From positions 1 through 53,486 of the forward strand of contig JAGXRG010000034.1 in assembly GCA_018335935.1 (NCBI GenBank): a stretch of 53,486 bases of DNA. The letters are read 5' to 3'. The position numbers and the translations under genes were made by a program. Source of the DNA: Chitinophagaceae bacterium. Its GTDB lineage: Bacteria > Bacteroidota > Bacteroidia > Chitinophagales > Chitinophagaceae. Within the stretch, counting starts at the first letter, position 1. Each line of letters opens with the position of its first letter. Below, piece by piece: positions 34,352 to 43,163 of this stretch. Below the pieces are notes generated by a model. The model was not told where the DNA came from. It saw nothing but the letters and a program-made list of their open reading frames with translations, and did no database searches.

Positions 34352-35785
34352 CTATTTTCTTTTTGAATTTCTTTTTTTGCTTTTATATCTGGCTATAATA
34401 TCTAATACCTGATTATTCTGTAAAATGTGAGGATGCATTTCTATTAGAATTTTTAAGAATTTGTGGTCAATTTCCATGGCATTCTCTAATTGAATTAATG
34501 CTTCTTTAGTTTTATTTTGTGCAAAAAGTGTTGCAGTGTATAAAAATAATATTAATGGCTTTCTATTGGTTTGGTGCAAGGCAACAATGCATCTTTCATT
34601 AGCTTGTTCTAGCATATTTGCCTTGAGCATACACCTTATTAAAGCTGCCCATCCACTTACATTGGTTGGTCTGTGTAATACAACAGAACCAAAATAAGTA
34701 ATGGCTTCTTTAAATAAATTTAATTGCATTTTACATTCGCCCATAGCAAGATTAAATTCTTTACTATGTCTATTTAATCTTAATGCGTCTTCTAAATGTT
34801 TAACTGCTTTTTGCCACTGACCATCTAACATATAAGTATTGGCTACTTTATAGTGCAGTCGGGCATCTTCATTATTTAAATGCACAGCTTTTTTATAATT
34901 GAACCGAGCTTGTGCTGTATTTCTCATTTTATGATAACAATGACCTAAGGCTTCATAAATAACATCTTCTGGTCTGCTTAATTCTAATACTTTTTCTAAT
35001 ACTTCAATAGCTTCTTTGTACTTTTTAAGTCGTAAATAAGCATCTCCCATATTACGATATGCATAATCGAATTTTTCTTCAATTACAACTGCATATTGAT
35101 AAGCATCAATAGCCTTTTCGTATAATTTTAAACCTTGAAATGCAGTACCCAAGTTAAACCAAGCAATTTCATTGTAAGGAGATTCATTAATTATTTTTTG
35201 ATGCAAGATTATACTCTCATCATATCTACCAGTAAAATCTGTCCAAAAACAAATTTTATATAAAGCCTCTTCATTATTAGGTTCTACTTCTAATACTTTT
35301 GTTAAACAATCGAACACTTTATCAAACTCTTCGTAATCATCATAAACGTCTGCTAAATCAAACAGTAAATCTACTTTTTCATCGCCTTCAAAATATTCTA
35401 AAGCAGTTTGCAATAATTCTACAGCTTCTGGCTGTCGGTCTAAAGCCAACAAAGCATCTGTTTTGAGTATATAAAAGCTAATGTTCATGCCATCATATAT
35501 AGCAGCAGTATCTAGTAAATCAAGAGCCTCTAAATATTTTTTTGTGGATATTAATAAATCTGCCTTTCTAAACATTAGTTCGGCAGAATAAGGATATTGT
35601 TCTAAACCAATTTCAGCAGCAATAATGGCTTCTTGATGATTTTCTTTTTCATCAAAGTGATCAATGATTAGTATAAAAGACTCTTCATCTAAAAAGCGAT
35701 GCTTACGACCAGTTCTAAGATTATGATAATCAATTAGTATCTGATTTAACTCCCCTTTCCCTTCGTGGTATGGTTGTTGCTTCAT
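34352..35785 (-). CDS. Tetratricopeptide repeat protein
   Basis: A 477-residue soluble protein made almost wholly of TPR units. At least ten 34-residue helix pairs are visible, for example NEIAWFNLGTAFQGLKLYEKA, DYAYRNMGDAYLRLKKYKEA and VIYEALGHCYHKMRNTAQA. There is no signal peptide or membrane helix, so it is probably a cytoplasmic scaffold. The extreme C-terminus is strongly basic (KSKKRNSKRK). Partner unknown. It ends just upstream of the tmRNA promoter on the same strand. Confidence 0.9.
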   Translation of the reverse strand: MKQQPYHEGKGELNQILIDYHNLRTGRKHRFLDEESFILIIDHFDEKENHQEAIIAAEIGLEQYPYSAELMFRKADLLISTKKYLEALDLLDTAAIYDGMNISFYILKTDALLALDRQPEAVELLQTALEYFEGDEKVDLLFDLADVYDDYEEFDKVFDCLTKVLEVEPNNEEALYKICFWTDFTGRYDESIILHQKIINESPYNEIAWFNLGTAFQGLKLYEKAIDAYQYAVVIEEKFDYAYRNMGDAYLRLKKYKEAIEVLEKVLELSRPEDVIYEALGHCYHKMRNTAQARFNYKKAVHLNNEDARLHYKVANTYMLDGQWQKAVKHLEDALRLNRHSKEFNLAMGECKMQLNLFKEAITYFGSVVLHRPTNVSGWAALIRCMLKANMLEQANERCIVALHQTNRKPLILFLYTATLFAQNKTKEALIQLENAMEIDHKFLKILIEMHPHILQNNQVLDIIARYKSKKRNSKRK

Positions 35786-35880
35786 AAAAATTGGTTAATT
35801 AAATATAGGGATGTTAATAAATAAAAACAGAAATCTGCACAACTTTTTTATATTAAAAATCGTTTGTGAATAAGATTTAT

Positions 35881-35912
35881 TTTGTTAATTATATGTAAAA
35901 CGTTTAATTTTG
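35881..35912 (+). promoter_or_regulatory. Bacteroidota promoter TTTG-N20-TAATTTTG
   Basis: A complete match to the Bacteroidota sigma-A consensus with a 20-base spacer. The -7 box ends 6 bases before the ATG at 35919, so the transcript should be leaderless or almost so. The in-frame TTG at 35910 lies inside the box and is not the start. Confidence 0.7.
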
Positions 35913-35918
35913 TACATC

Positions 35919-36263
35919 ATGATTTTTAAAGCACATATAAAAAGAGGATTAGCACTTACCGTTTTTACGATGGTAATGCCTTTTGCCTTTGCGTCTTTAA
36001 GTATATCAGGCACTGTTGATGAAACTGCTAAAAGCAACAGATTTTCATTAAAAAATATTAGTAAATATTCTCAAAAAAGTTTTTCTATGTCTTTATTGAG
36101 AAGCAATTTACAACAAAAGGGTACTTTTAGTTTGAAAAGTTCCTCATTAAACGGAGATTTTAATTCTTACATTCAAATTTATGATGGTAATACAACTTAT
36201 GTAATGCCATACAAACTAAAGATTAAGGCTCCTAAGTTTAAAACTCCTTCTCCAAATAATTAG
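35919..36263 (+). CDS. Small hypothetical exported protein
   Basis: A 114-residue protein with a signal peptide (KRGLALTVFTMVMPFAFASLS). The mature part is serine- and lysine-rich, with a strand-rich ending (NSYIQIYDGNTTYVMPYKLKIK), and looks like a small secreted or periplasmic protein without cysteines. No family recognised. A near-consensus promoter directly precedes it. Its stop overlaps the stop of the convergent GLPGLI gene by 4 bases. Confidence 0.7.
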   Translation: MIFKAHIKRGLALTVFTMVMPFAFASLSISGTVDETAKSNRFSLKNISKYSQKSFSMSLLRSNLQQKGTFSLKSSSLNGDFNSYIQIYDGNTTYVMPYKLKIKAPKFKTPSPNN

Positions 36264-36877
36264 TTTAGTATTCTGTATCCTGAGGTAGGCACATTAAATT
36301 TTGAGCTGGGAACTGGGCTTAAATCTATTTTGGTTGCAACGTATTTCACTTTAGCATTTCCTTCTTCTGATTCATATTCTAATACCAATCCAGGTATATC
36401 TTTCAAATTATATTCATAATCTCTAACAGATGGAACAAAAGCTGTAGTATAAAATACTTGGGTAACAGATCCATTTTTTAAAGTGATAGTGGCTTTTTTA
36501 CACTCATAGCCCAATATTATTCTTGTATCACTAAAAAAAGTAACAACAGCAGAATCAAACTTTTTGTTTTTTTCTATCCATTGAGATTTAGTAAGTTTTG
36601 TGATTAATTTATTATTGCCAATTTCTCTTAACACAACAGCATTTCCTGATGCTTTATCGTATAAAACTGTTTGAGAAAAAGAAGAACTCATTAAATCTGT
36701 TCTGGCATCATTACCTTTTATGTAAACAATTTTACGGGCTGACTCTAAAAAATTATTTTGAGTATTTAAAGTATCTGTAATAACATCGTAGCTAATAGTA
36801 CATTCTGCTACCACTCGTTGTTGAGCATTGCTAAAAAAACTACATAAAGTAAATATTGTAACTAATAACCCTTTCAT
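36260..36877 (-). CDS. GLPGLI family protein
   Basis: A 205-residue exported protein (signal LLVTIFTLCSFFSNAQ). The signature near the C-terminus reads LKDIPGLVLEYE, a variant of the GLPGLI motif that names this Bacteroidota family. The preceding segments (GYECKKATITLKNGSVTQVFYTT) also fit. Members are periplasmic or outer-membrane-associated and often clustered with TonB receptors, but none is adjacent here; the function is unknown. It lies 49 bases downstream of the SurA-like gene on the same strand. Confidence 0.82.
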   Translation of the reverse strand: MKGLLVTIFTLCSFFSNAQQRVVAECTISYDVITDTLNTQNNFLESARKIVYIKGNDARTDLMSSSFSQTVLYDKASGNAVVLREIGNNKLITKLTKSQWIEKNKKFDSAVVTFFSDTRIILGYECKKATITLKNGSVTQVFYTTAFVPSVRDYEYNLKDIPGLVLEYESEEGNAKVKYVATKIDLSPVPSSKFNVPTSGYRILN

Positions 36878-36926
36878 TTTAATACTTTAAGTAATGGATG
36901 ATAATATCATGCCAATATCTAATCAT

Positions 36927-38291
36927 TTAGTTCTTACGAGCATATTTTAACCAATTGTTGATAGACTTACAACTAGTGAACTCACTATCAATTGTAATAT
37001 AGTAAGTAGGAATATGTTCTGCAAACCACTTTTCTAATTGTAATTGTTTCTTTTCTTCAATTGCTCTTTGAGAGAGTCTGTTGTAATCGTCTTTAATATT
37101 TTCACGATGAGGGTCTGTTCTGCTTGCAAAATAAATGATTCTCACTTTCTTGGTTCCTCTTTCATCTGTGTAAACCTGTGGTTTAGAATATTCACCAGGA
37201 TTTAAGTTTTTTAATAACATTACCATTTCTTTATCTAACTGATCAATGGTTATTAATCCACTTCCATCACGACCACCAATTTGGCCACCATTATTTTTAT
37301 TGGCTTCATCATCATTGTATTTGTTCAAAGCATAACCAAAATCCATTTCTTTTCTCACCAATCTTTCTCTAACAGTATCTAGTTCGTTCACTACTATTTT
37401 AATTTCTTCATTGGTAATAGGAGGAATTTTTAATATATGACGAACTACAGCATCATCTCCTGAACGAGAAACTAATTGAATGATATGATAACCAAACTTT
37501 GATTTTATAACATTTGAAGTTTGACCTTCTTTTAATCTATAACAGGTTGATAAAAATGTTGGATCCCAAAATTTATCGTTTCTGTTTACTGTATATTGCC
37601 CTCCACTTTCTTTACTTCCAGGATCATCGGTATAAATTTTTGCTAATTGATCAAATCTTTTTGAACCATTTTCGATTTGTCGTTTATACTCGTACAATTG
37701 TTTAATAACATACTCATCAACACTTTTATTTGCTTTAGGAGTCATGATGATTTGTTTCAATTCTAACTCACTCTCATAGAATGCCAAACTATCTTTGGGA
37801 ATTTTTTCGTAAAAAGCCCTTACTTCATTAGGAGTAATTTTTATATTGTCTACAATTTTAGCCCTCATTAGATCGGCAAGTTTTCTTTCTTTAAATACCT
37901 GTCTAAAATCTTCTTTAATTTGATACACCGTTTTACCTGCAACATCTTCAAGAATTTGTTGAGAACCATATTCACGTATAAAACCTCTAATTTGATTATC
38001 TAAAGAAGCTTCAATTTCATCTTCACTCACTAATAAAGAATCTTTTTCTGCTTGTAAAACCAAGGCTTTTTGTATAAGCTGACCCTCTAAAAAAGCACAT
38101 TCTGGATTTGGGGGCAAACTAGCTTCTTGCCCTTGACGTCTATAATCACTAATTGCATTTGCAATATCTGACTTTAAAATAATTTTATTACCTACCTGAG
38201 CTATAATTTTATCTGCAACAACTTTTTGTGGTTGAGCCATTACTATAACTGTACTACAAATTCCAATAAAAGTAAAAATCTTTTTCATCAT
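36927..38291 (-). CDS. SurA-like peptidylprolyl isomerase with two parvulin domains
   Basis: A 454-residue periplasmic foldase. The signal peptide ends at VMAQP. A SurA N-terminal helical chaperone domain follows (VADKIIAQVGNKIILKSDIANAI). Then come two parvulin-type domains: ~175-275 (LKQIIMTP ... GSKESGGQYTVNRND ... SNVIKSKFGYHIIQLVSR) and ~280-390 (VRHILKIPP ... NGGQIGGRDGSGLI). It probably assists outer-membrane beta-barrel folding. The GLPGLI gene follows on the same strand. The start is at one of two adjacent ATGs; the first is used here. Confidence 0.92.
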   Translation of the reverse strand: MMKKIFTFIGICSTVIVMAQPQKVVADKIIAQVGNKIILKSDIANAISDYRRQGQEASLPPNPECAFLEGQLIQKALVLQAEKDSLLVSEDEIEASLDNQIRGFIREYGSQQILEDVAGKTVYQIKEDFRQVFKERKLADLMRAKIVDNIKITPNEVRAFYEKIPKDSLAFYESELELKQIIMTPKANKSVDEYVIKQLYEYKRQIENGSKRFDQLAKIYTDDPGSKESGGQYTVNRNDKFWDPTFLSTCYRLKEGQTSNVIKSKFGYHIIQLVSRSGDDAVVRHILKIPPITNEEIKIVVNELDTVRERLVRKEMDFGYALNKYNDDEANKNNGGQIGGRDGSGLITIDQLDKEMVMLLKNLNPGEYSKPQVYTDERGTKKVRIIYFASRTDPHRENIKDDYNRLSQRAIEEKKQLQLEKWFAEHIPTYYITIDSEFTSCKSINNWLKYARKN

Positions 38292-38391
38292 TTAAAAAAT
38301 AGGTGGTAAAAATAGCTGTAAACAAAGTTTAAATAAAAGTATATCTGGTTTTTAACAAAATAATGATAAATGCAATTAACAAGTTCATTAA

Positions 38392-38422
38392 TTTGCTTAC
38401 TCGTATATTTTAAATAGTTTTG
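38392..38422 (+). promoter_or_regulatory. Bacteroidota promoter TTTG-N19-TAGTTTTG
   Basis: Both boxes match the consensus with a 19-base spacer, 36 bases before the TlpA-type gene start. Confidence 0.68.
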
Positions 38423-38458
38423 CACATTATTAGCTAATTAGCATTTTAAATATAAAAA

Positions 38459-39538
38459 ATGAACAAATTACTTCTTTTATTTCTTTTCCCAATTGTTGGT
38501 TATACCCAACAAGGATTTACGGTTAAAGGCAATTTTACTAATTTAAAAGATAGCACCTTAGTTTTTATAACAGATGCTCAAGGCACTACCCTAGCTCAGG
38601 ATTATGCTTTAAATGGAAAATTTAGTTTGGAAGGTAAAACTGAGCATACATCTTACTTTCAGGTAAATGTTATTGGCACACCAGATGTGTATGAACTTTT
38701 TATGGGAAACGATAAAGTTACCCTTACTGGTAATATGAATGAATTTAAAAAAGCAATAGCTACAGGATCAAAATCTCAAACAGAATTTGCAAGTTTTTTA
38801 ACCTCATTTCTTCCGCAAAATGAAAAAATAACTAAACTGATTGCTGTTATCAATGCTGAATCGAATAGTACAAAGAGAGACTCTTTAATGAAGCAGTTTG
38901 AAGCTTTAAAGACTGGAATCAAAAATCAAGTTAACCAATTTATTGCTACAAAACCTAATTCAGTTGTCAGTTCTTTTTTATTGTTTCAATTTAGTCAGCT
39001 TTTGGGTGATGATAAAATATTAGAACAAAAATATAATACCCTAAAAGCTGAAGCAACTAAAGGCTTATTTGCTAACATGATTGTACAAAAAATTGAACAA
39101 TCAAAGCAATTACCAGTTGGTGCTATTGGTTCTGAAGCTAAAGATTTTACTCAAGCTGATCCAAACAATAAAAACATTTCTTTATCATCATTTAAAGGCA
39201 AGTACGTATTATTAGATTTTTGGGCTAGTTGGTGCGGACCTTGTAGAAAGGAAAATCCAAATGTAGTAGCAGCATACAACAAGTTTAAAAATAAAAATTT
39301 CACTATACTTGGCATTTCATTAGATTCTCAAAAACCTAATTGGCTACAAGCTATTAAAGACGATAACCTAACTTGGAGTCATGTAAGTGATTTAAAAGGT
39401 TGGCAGAATTCAGTAGCTCAGATGTATAAAGTAACAGGCATTCCTCAAAACTTTTTAGTTGATCCTACCGGAAAAATTATTGCTTCTAATTTAAGAGGAG
39501 AAGAATTGGAGAGAAAGTTAGAAGAAGTGTTGAATTAA
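38459..39538 (+). CDS. TlpA-family thioredoxin with N-terminal DUF4369
   Basis: A 359-residue exported oxidoreductase. After a signal peptide (LLLFLFPIVGYTQ) the first ~110 residues form a DUF4369 beta domain (FTVKGNFTNLKDSTLVFITDAQG). A helical spacer follows. Residues ~220-358 are a TlpA/ResA-like thioredoxin with active site WCGPC in FWASWCGPCRKENP and the cis-proline loop VTGIPQNFLVDPTGKII. It probably reduces disulfides in the periplasm, perhaps for cytochrome c maturation, though the ccm genes lie 15 kb away. Confidence 0.94.
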   Translation: MNKLLLLFLFPIVGYTQQGFTVKGNFTNLKDSTLVFITDAQGTTLAQDYALNGKFSLEGKTEHTSYFQVNVIGTPDVYELFMGNDKVTLTGNMNEFKKAIATGSKSQTEFASFLTSFLPQNEKITKLIAVINAESNSTKRDSLMKQFEALKTGIKNQVNQFIATKPNSVVSSFLLFQFSQLLGDDKILEQKYNTLKAEATKGLFANMIVQKIEQSKQLPVGAIGSEAKDFTQADPNNKNISLSSFKGKYVLLDFWASWCGPCRKENPNVVAAYNKFKNKNFTILGISLDSQKPNWLQAIKDDNLTWSHVSDLKGWQNSVAQMYKVTGIPQNFLVDPTGKIIASNLRGEELERKLEEVLN

Positions 39539-39605
39539 TTATGAATTAAGAGTTAAGAATTAAGAATTACCATTCATAACTTATAATTCATAACTCATAA
39601 CTACA
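39539..39605. repeat. Low-complexity word repeats between the TlpA-type gene and trhO
   Basis: GAATTAAGAGTTAAGAATTAAGAATT, broken here into its repeat unit GAATTAAGA/GTTAAGAATTAAG, is followed by imperfectly complementary words (ATTCATAAC, TTATAATTCATAAC, TCATAAC). This could fold into a weak long hairpin. Confidence 0.5.
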
Positions 39606-39610
39606 AAGCA

Positions 39611-40651
39611 ATGGCAGTTTTACACAACAGAATTGATGCTTCAATTCTTAAACAAAGATTATTAGAGGAAACTGAACCTCGTACCACCATTAGTTTTTAC
39701 AACTATTTTCAAATTGTAAACCCACAAGAATTTAGAGATTTTCTCTATAAAAATTTATACGAACTAAAAGTATTTGGTAGAATTTATGTGGCAACAGAAG
39801 GCATCAATGCCCAAATCAGTGTGCCTGAGAGTAATTTTGAAGCTCTTAAAACATTTCTTTATTCTATACCCGAACTTAATGGTATTCGATTAAATATTGC
39901 TGTGGATGATGACAATAAAAGCTTTTGGGTATTGAAGGTAAAAGTTCGAGAACAAATTGTTGCTGATGCAATTAATGACCCCAACTTTAATATGTATCAA
40001 AAAGGCAAGTATGTGAATGCTGAGCAAATGAACCAAATGCTGGAAGACGAAAACACAATAGTTATAGACATGCGTAACCATTACGAATACGAAGTGGGGC
40101 ATTTTGTAAAAGCTATTGAAGTACCTAGCGATACTTTTAGAGAACAACTACCAATGGCAGTGGATATGATGAAAGGCCATGAAGATAAAAACATCATTAT
40201 GTATTGCACAGGTGGTATTCGTTGCGAAAAAGCCAGTGCATTTATGTTACATAAAGGATTTCAAAATGTGTTTCATTTAGAAGGTGGCATTATTAATTAT
40301 GCACGACAAGCCAAAGAAAAAAATCTTCCCTCAAAATTTATTGGTAAAAATTTTGTGTTCGATAACAGACTTGGCGAAAGAATTACTGAAGATGTTATTG
40401 CAACTTGTCATCAATGTGGTAAACCTGCAGACACACATACCAACTGTTTAAATAGTGGTTGCCATTTATTATTTATACAATGTGAAAGCTGTGCTACAAC
40501 TTATAATGGTTGTTGTAGTGAGGAATGTCAAACTATTTATCAATTACCAGAAGAAGAACAAAAGGAAATTAGAAAAGGCATTGATAAAGGACAAAATATT
40601 TTTAATAAGTCTCGAGTAAGAAAACCTGTTTTAGGTAGTTTGAAGAAATAA
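39611..40651 (+). CDS. trhO: tRNA uridine(34) hydroxylase TrhO (rhodanese family)
   Basis: A 346-residue TrhO/YceA protein, which hydroxylates uridine 34 of certain tRNAs with oxygen. Domain order is an N-terminal acylphosphatase-like domain ([17 protein letters not shown]), then a rhodanese domain with the active cysteine C199 in [19 protein letters not shown] Cys-rich C-terminal segment follows ([30 protein letters not shown]), likely a zinc site. Length and order are canonical. It is the last backbone gene before the accessory region. Confidence 0.95.
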   Translation: MAVLHNRIDASILKQRLLEETEPRTTISFYNYFQIVNPQEFRDFLYKNLYELKVFGRIYVATEGINAQISVPESNFEALKTFLYSIPELNGIRLNIAVDDDNKSFWVLKVKVREQIVADAINDPNFNMYQKGKYVNAEQMNQMLEDENTIVIDMRNHYEYEVGHFVKAIEVPSDTFREQLPMAVDMMKGHEDKNIIMYCTGGIRCEKASAFMLHKGFQNVFHLEGGIINYARQAKEKNLPSKFIGKNFVFDNRLGERITEDVIATCHQCGKPADTHTNCLNSGCHLLFIQCESCATTYNGCCSEECQTIYQLPEEEQKEIRKGIDKGQNIFNKSRVRKPVLGSLKK

Positions 40652-40727
40652 TATATTTAAGCTTTCCTAATATTTTCATATAAAAATTGTTTGGAAACTA
40701 AATTAAGCTCAATTAAAACCAATTTGT

Positions 40728-40775
40728 AGCTCAAAATATTACTATTTTGAGCTTTATTTTTATTATATTTGAGCT
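40728..40775. promoter_or_regulatory. 48-bp AGCTCAAAA element, copy 1 (upstream of Fic gene)
   Basis: Consists of AGCTCAAAA-N8-TTTTGAGCT-N14-TTTGAGCT. The first two parts form a perfect 9-bp inverted repeat followed by a T-rich run; the third part repeats the right half. The same arrangement with identical spacing occurs at 48904-48951 before hipBST. It could be an operator, the terminator of trhO, or both. The Fic -7 box overlaps the last half-site. A further GCTCAATT lies upstream at 40707. Confidence 0.7.
40764..40771 (+). promoter_or_regulatory. -7 box TATATTTG of the Fic gene
   Basis: TAnnTTTG match 16 bases before the ATG, overlapping the third AGCTCAAA-type half-site of the 48-bp element, so a bound protein would block it. 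Confidence 0.5.
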
Positions 40776-40787
40776 AGAAATTAATTT

Positions 40788-41837
40788 ATGGTTCAAGATA
40801 TTTCAATAAGAAACAAATTTATTATTGACTTTATTATGCAGAATCCTGAATGTTCATCAAAGAAAATTCATGAAAGTATGAGTCAAGAAGTTAGTTATGC
40901 TACATTAAAAAGAGCATTATCTGAATTACAAAAAAATCAATTAATTTCAACCCTAGGTACAGGAAAATCTACAAAATATATCATTAGTAAAAGTTATCAT
41001 GTACTTTATCCAATTAATAGTGATAAATACTTCTCATTAGAAATAGATGAAAGAAAAATAAATTCTACTTTCAATTTTAAGCTTCTACAAGAAACCTTAT
41101 ATGGAATTAATCTTTTTACAGATGATGAATTAGCATTTCTTGAAAGTTTACAAAAGAAGTTTACACAAAATATCAAAGCATTAAATAAAAATGAATATTC
41201 TAAAGAACTCGAAAGATTGGCTATTGATTTAAGTTGGAAATCATCTCAAATAGAAGGTAATACTTATTCATTATTAGAAACAGAAAGGCTTCTAAAAGAT
41301 AAAGAAACAACAACTGGTAAAACAAAAGATGAAGCTACTATGATATTGAATCATAAAGCAGCACTTGATTTTATAATAGAACATCCTGAGATAATTGAGC
41401 CTTTAAAATCATCAACAATAGAAAATATTCACTCCATTCTCATTCAAGAATTGAATATTAAAAAAAATATTAGAAACTCAAGAGTGGGAATTTCTGGTAC
41501 CAATTATAAACCACTAGATAACCAATTCCAAATAAAAGAAGCTTTAAATGACTTGTGTAATTTAGTTAATAAAAGGAATAATGTTTTTGAAAAAGCTTTT
41601 TTAGTACTTCTATTAATATCTTACATTCAACCATTTGCAGATGGCAATAAAAGAACAGCAAGAATTATTAGTAATGCTATTTTAATTTATAATAAACATT
41701 GTCCAATATCATTTAGAACTGTAGATTCAATCGAATATAAAAAAACAATGCTTATTTTTTATGAACAAAGTAATATTTCAGCATTTAAAAATATATTCAT
41801 TAATCAATTTGAATTTGCAGTAAATACTTATTTCTAA
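40788..41837 (+). CDS. Fic-family protein with N-terminal winged helix; catalytic His replaced by Gln
   Basis: A 349-residue protein. Residues ~8-70 look like a winged helix (SSKKIHESMSQEVSYATLKRALSELQKNQLI ... GTGKSTKYI). The Fic core spans ~145-345. An inhibitory helix of the S/T-x3-E-G type is present at S152-E156-G157 (KSSQIEGN). The flap region is GISGTNYKPL. The active loop reads QPFADGNKR at 281-289 where AMPylating Fic enzymes have HPFx(D/E)GN(G/K)R: the base-acting histidine is Gln281 (codon CAA). The phosphate-anchoring GNKR is intact. It may therefore bind nucleotide without classical AMP transfer, or use another chemistry. The DNA-binding-like N-terminus suggests autoregulation through the 48-bp element. 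Confidence 0.9.
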   Translation: MVQDISIRNKFIIDFIMQNPECSSKKIHESMSQEVSYATLKRALSELQKNQLISTLGTGKSTKYIISKSYHVLYPINSDKYFSLEIDERKINSTFNFKLLQETLYGINLFTDDELAFLESLQKKFTQNIKALNKNEYSKELERLAIDLSWKSSQIEGNTYSLLETERLLKDKETTTGKTKDEATMILNHKAALDFIIEHPEIIEPLKSSTIENIHSILIQELNIKKNIRNSRVGISGTNYKPLDNQFQIKEALNDLCNLVNKRNNVFEKAFLVLLLISYIQPFADGNKRTARIISNAILIYNKHCPISFRTVDSIEYKKTMLIFYEQSNISAFKNIFINQFEFAVNTYF

Positions 41838-41892
41838 ACTGATTCTTTTTGTAAACGATTAATTAAAGATATTTGGAAGAAATAACATTGCT

Positions 41893-43026
41893 TTAAAAGT
41901 TCTTATAAATCTCTTTCATTTTATAGAACTTAGTTTCTGCAATTAAATCATTCATTTGTTGTTGATCAGTTTTTGAAATTCCTACAAGTTGTTCTTTTAA
42001 AATTAAATACCAAATGGTATAATATTTTTGAACATTGAAGTCAATTAACAATGAATTGAAAATGTTGAAATTGCTAATGGCTTCATTAACCTTACCCATT
42101 TTAAATAAACAAATACATTCAAATAGCCAAAACAACTCTACCAGCCCAGTAGCATTTAAGCTTACAGTTTTCTCTCTAGGCATATAATTTTGAGTCATTT
42201 GAATAATTTCATAAATCTCTTCATAAGCTCCTACCAATAACAAGTGTTCACAAATAATAAATTTTGGAAAAACTATTTTAATTTTTTCCTCATCAGTATT
42301 AATCTTACTTAAATGTTTAAGACTATCATTAATGTTTTGAATTAAAGATTTTAAATTTTCTTTTTTCAACAATATTCTAATTCCCAATAATCTTGCTTGT
42401 AAATTATGATGTAAATCTTCTACAGATTCTTTAGAGCTAATTTTTATTTCTTTTATCTTATCTCCTTTCAAGTAATCGCCAAATAAAAAAAGTGTTTTAA
42501 CATAAACATCAGCACCTATATTGTTTTTATATTTTTGATACTCACTTAATCCAATTCTATATCCATCTTTATTTAAATAATCGAAAAAAGCATATCGTTC
42601 ATAAAAGAATACTTGTCCGTTAGAAGACTTTGCCAAAAAAGTTCTATTACTATAAAATAATTCTAAATTATTGTAAAGCACTTCAGCCACTCTTCTACAA
42701 ACGGCATGAAAATTTTGATCTAATTCTTTTCGTAAGGGAATGGTAAAAATTAATTTTACAAAATCTGTTTCATTGCTTTTTTCTTTTGAAATTTGGGCTA
42801 AATAATCTTCATAATTGTTATACCCACAATATCTCGATAAAATATTAAGGGTATGAATAGTCGCCGGCTGAGTAGTTTTAATGAACCCAAAAAATCTTCT
42901 TAAAGTTTGGTAACTAATGTATTCATTTGAGTGTTTAAGAATAGAGTCGCTCAATCTTTTACATTCATTACCATAATGTAAAGGCGAGCCATAAACTTTT
43001 TGAACTAAAACCTTAAGGTCTCTCAT
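41893..43026 (-). CDS. Unknown protein with N-terminal DNA-binding-like region
   Basis: A 377-residue soluble protein of a type I recall from Bacteroidota but cannot name. Residues ~10-70 (CKRLSDSILKHSNEYISYQTLRRFFGFI ... TLNILSRYCGYNNYEDYL) look like a small helix-turn-helix/Cro-like module. The rest (~110-375) is helical and resembles TPR-like solenoids. The start is taken as the ATG at 43026. Upstream in-frame starts at 43044 (ATG) and 43095 (GTG) lie at or beyond the -7 box TAAGTTTG (43045-43052) and would fall outside the transcript. Three 10-bp-phased TTGGACA repeats stand further upstream. It is divergent from the 43164 gene. Confidence 0.75.
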   Translation of the reverse strand: MRDLKVLVQKVYGSPLHYGNECKRLSDSILKHSNEYISYQTLRRFFGFIKTTQPATIHTLNILSRYCGYNNYEDYLAQISKEKSNETDFVKLIFTIPLRKELDQNFHAVCRRVAEVLYNNLELFYSNRTFLAKSSNGQVFFYERYAFFDYLNKDGYRIGLSEYQKYKNNIGADVYVKTLFLFGDYLKGDKIKEIKISSKESVEDLHHNLQARLLGIRILLKKENLKSLIQNINDSLKHLSKINTDEEKIKIVFPKFIICEHLLLVGAYEEIYEIIQMTQNYMPREKTVSLNATGLVELFWLFECICLFKMGKVNEAISNFNIFNSLLIDFNVQKYYTIWYLILKEQLVGISKTDQQQMNDLIAETKFYKMKEIYKNF

Positions 43027-43044
43027 TTGATTCTTTGAATGCAT

Positions 43045-43075
43045 CAAACTTACATAAAATATTGAATTTGTACAA
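43045..43075 (-). promoter_or_regulatory. Promoter TTG-N20-TAAGTTTG of the 41893-43026 gene
   Basis: Minus-strand -33 TTG (43073-43075), 20-base spacer and -7 box TAAGTTTG (43045-43052), 18 bases from the chosen ATG. It decides against longer N-termini. Confidence 0.6.
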
Positions 43076-43077
43076 GT

Positions 43078-43104
43078 TTGGACAGATTTGGACACAATTG
43101 GACA
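43078..43104. promoter_or_regulatory. Three direct TTGGACA repeats at 10-bp spacing
   Basis: TTGGACA occurs at 43078, 43088 and 43098, exactly one helical turn apart, in the divergent promoter region and adjoining the -33 box of the minus-strand gene. This is the layout of a cooperative activator or repressor site. Confidence 0.6.
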
Positions 43105-43163
43105 GCTTTTTTTAATGGTTCATAATCTATTTTTCCATTTCACTTAAAATTTAAAACTTAATC

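Noticed and set aside
41893..43095. Longer N-terminus of the 377-residue protein starting at GTG 43095 or ATG 43044
   Set aside because: Both lie at or upstream of the -7 box at 43045-43052, so they would not be in the mRNA started there; the extra residues read through the TTGGACA repeats.
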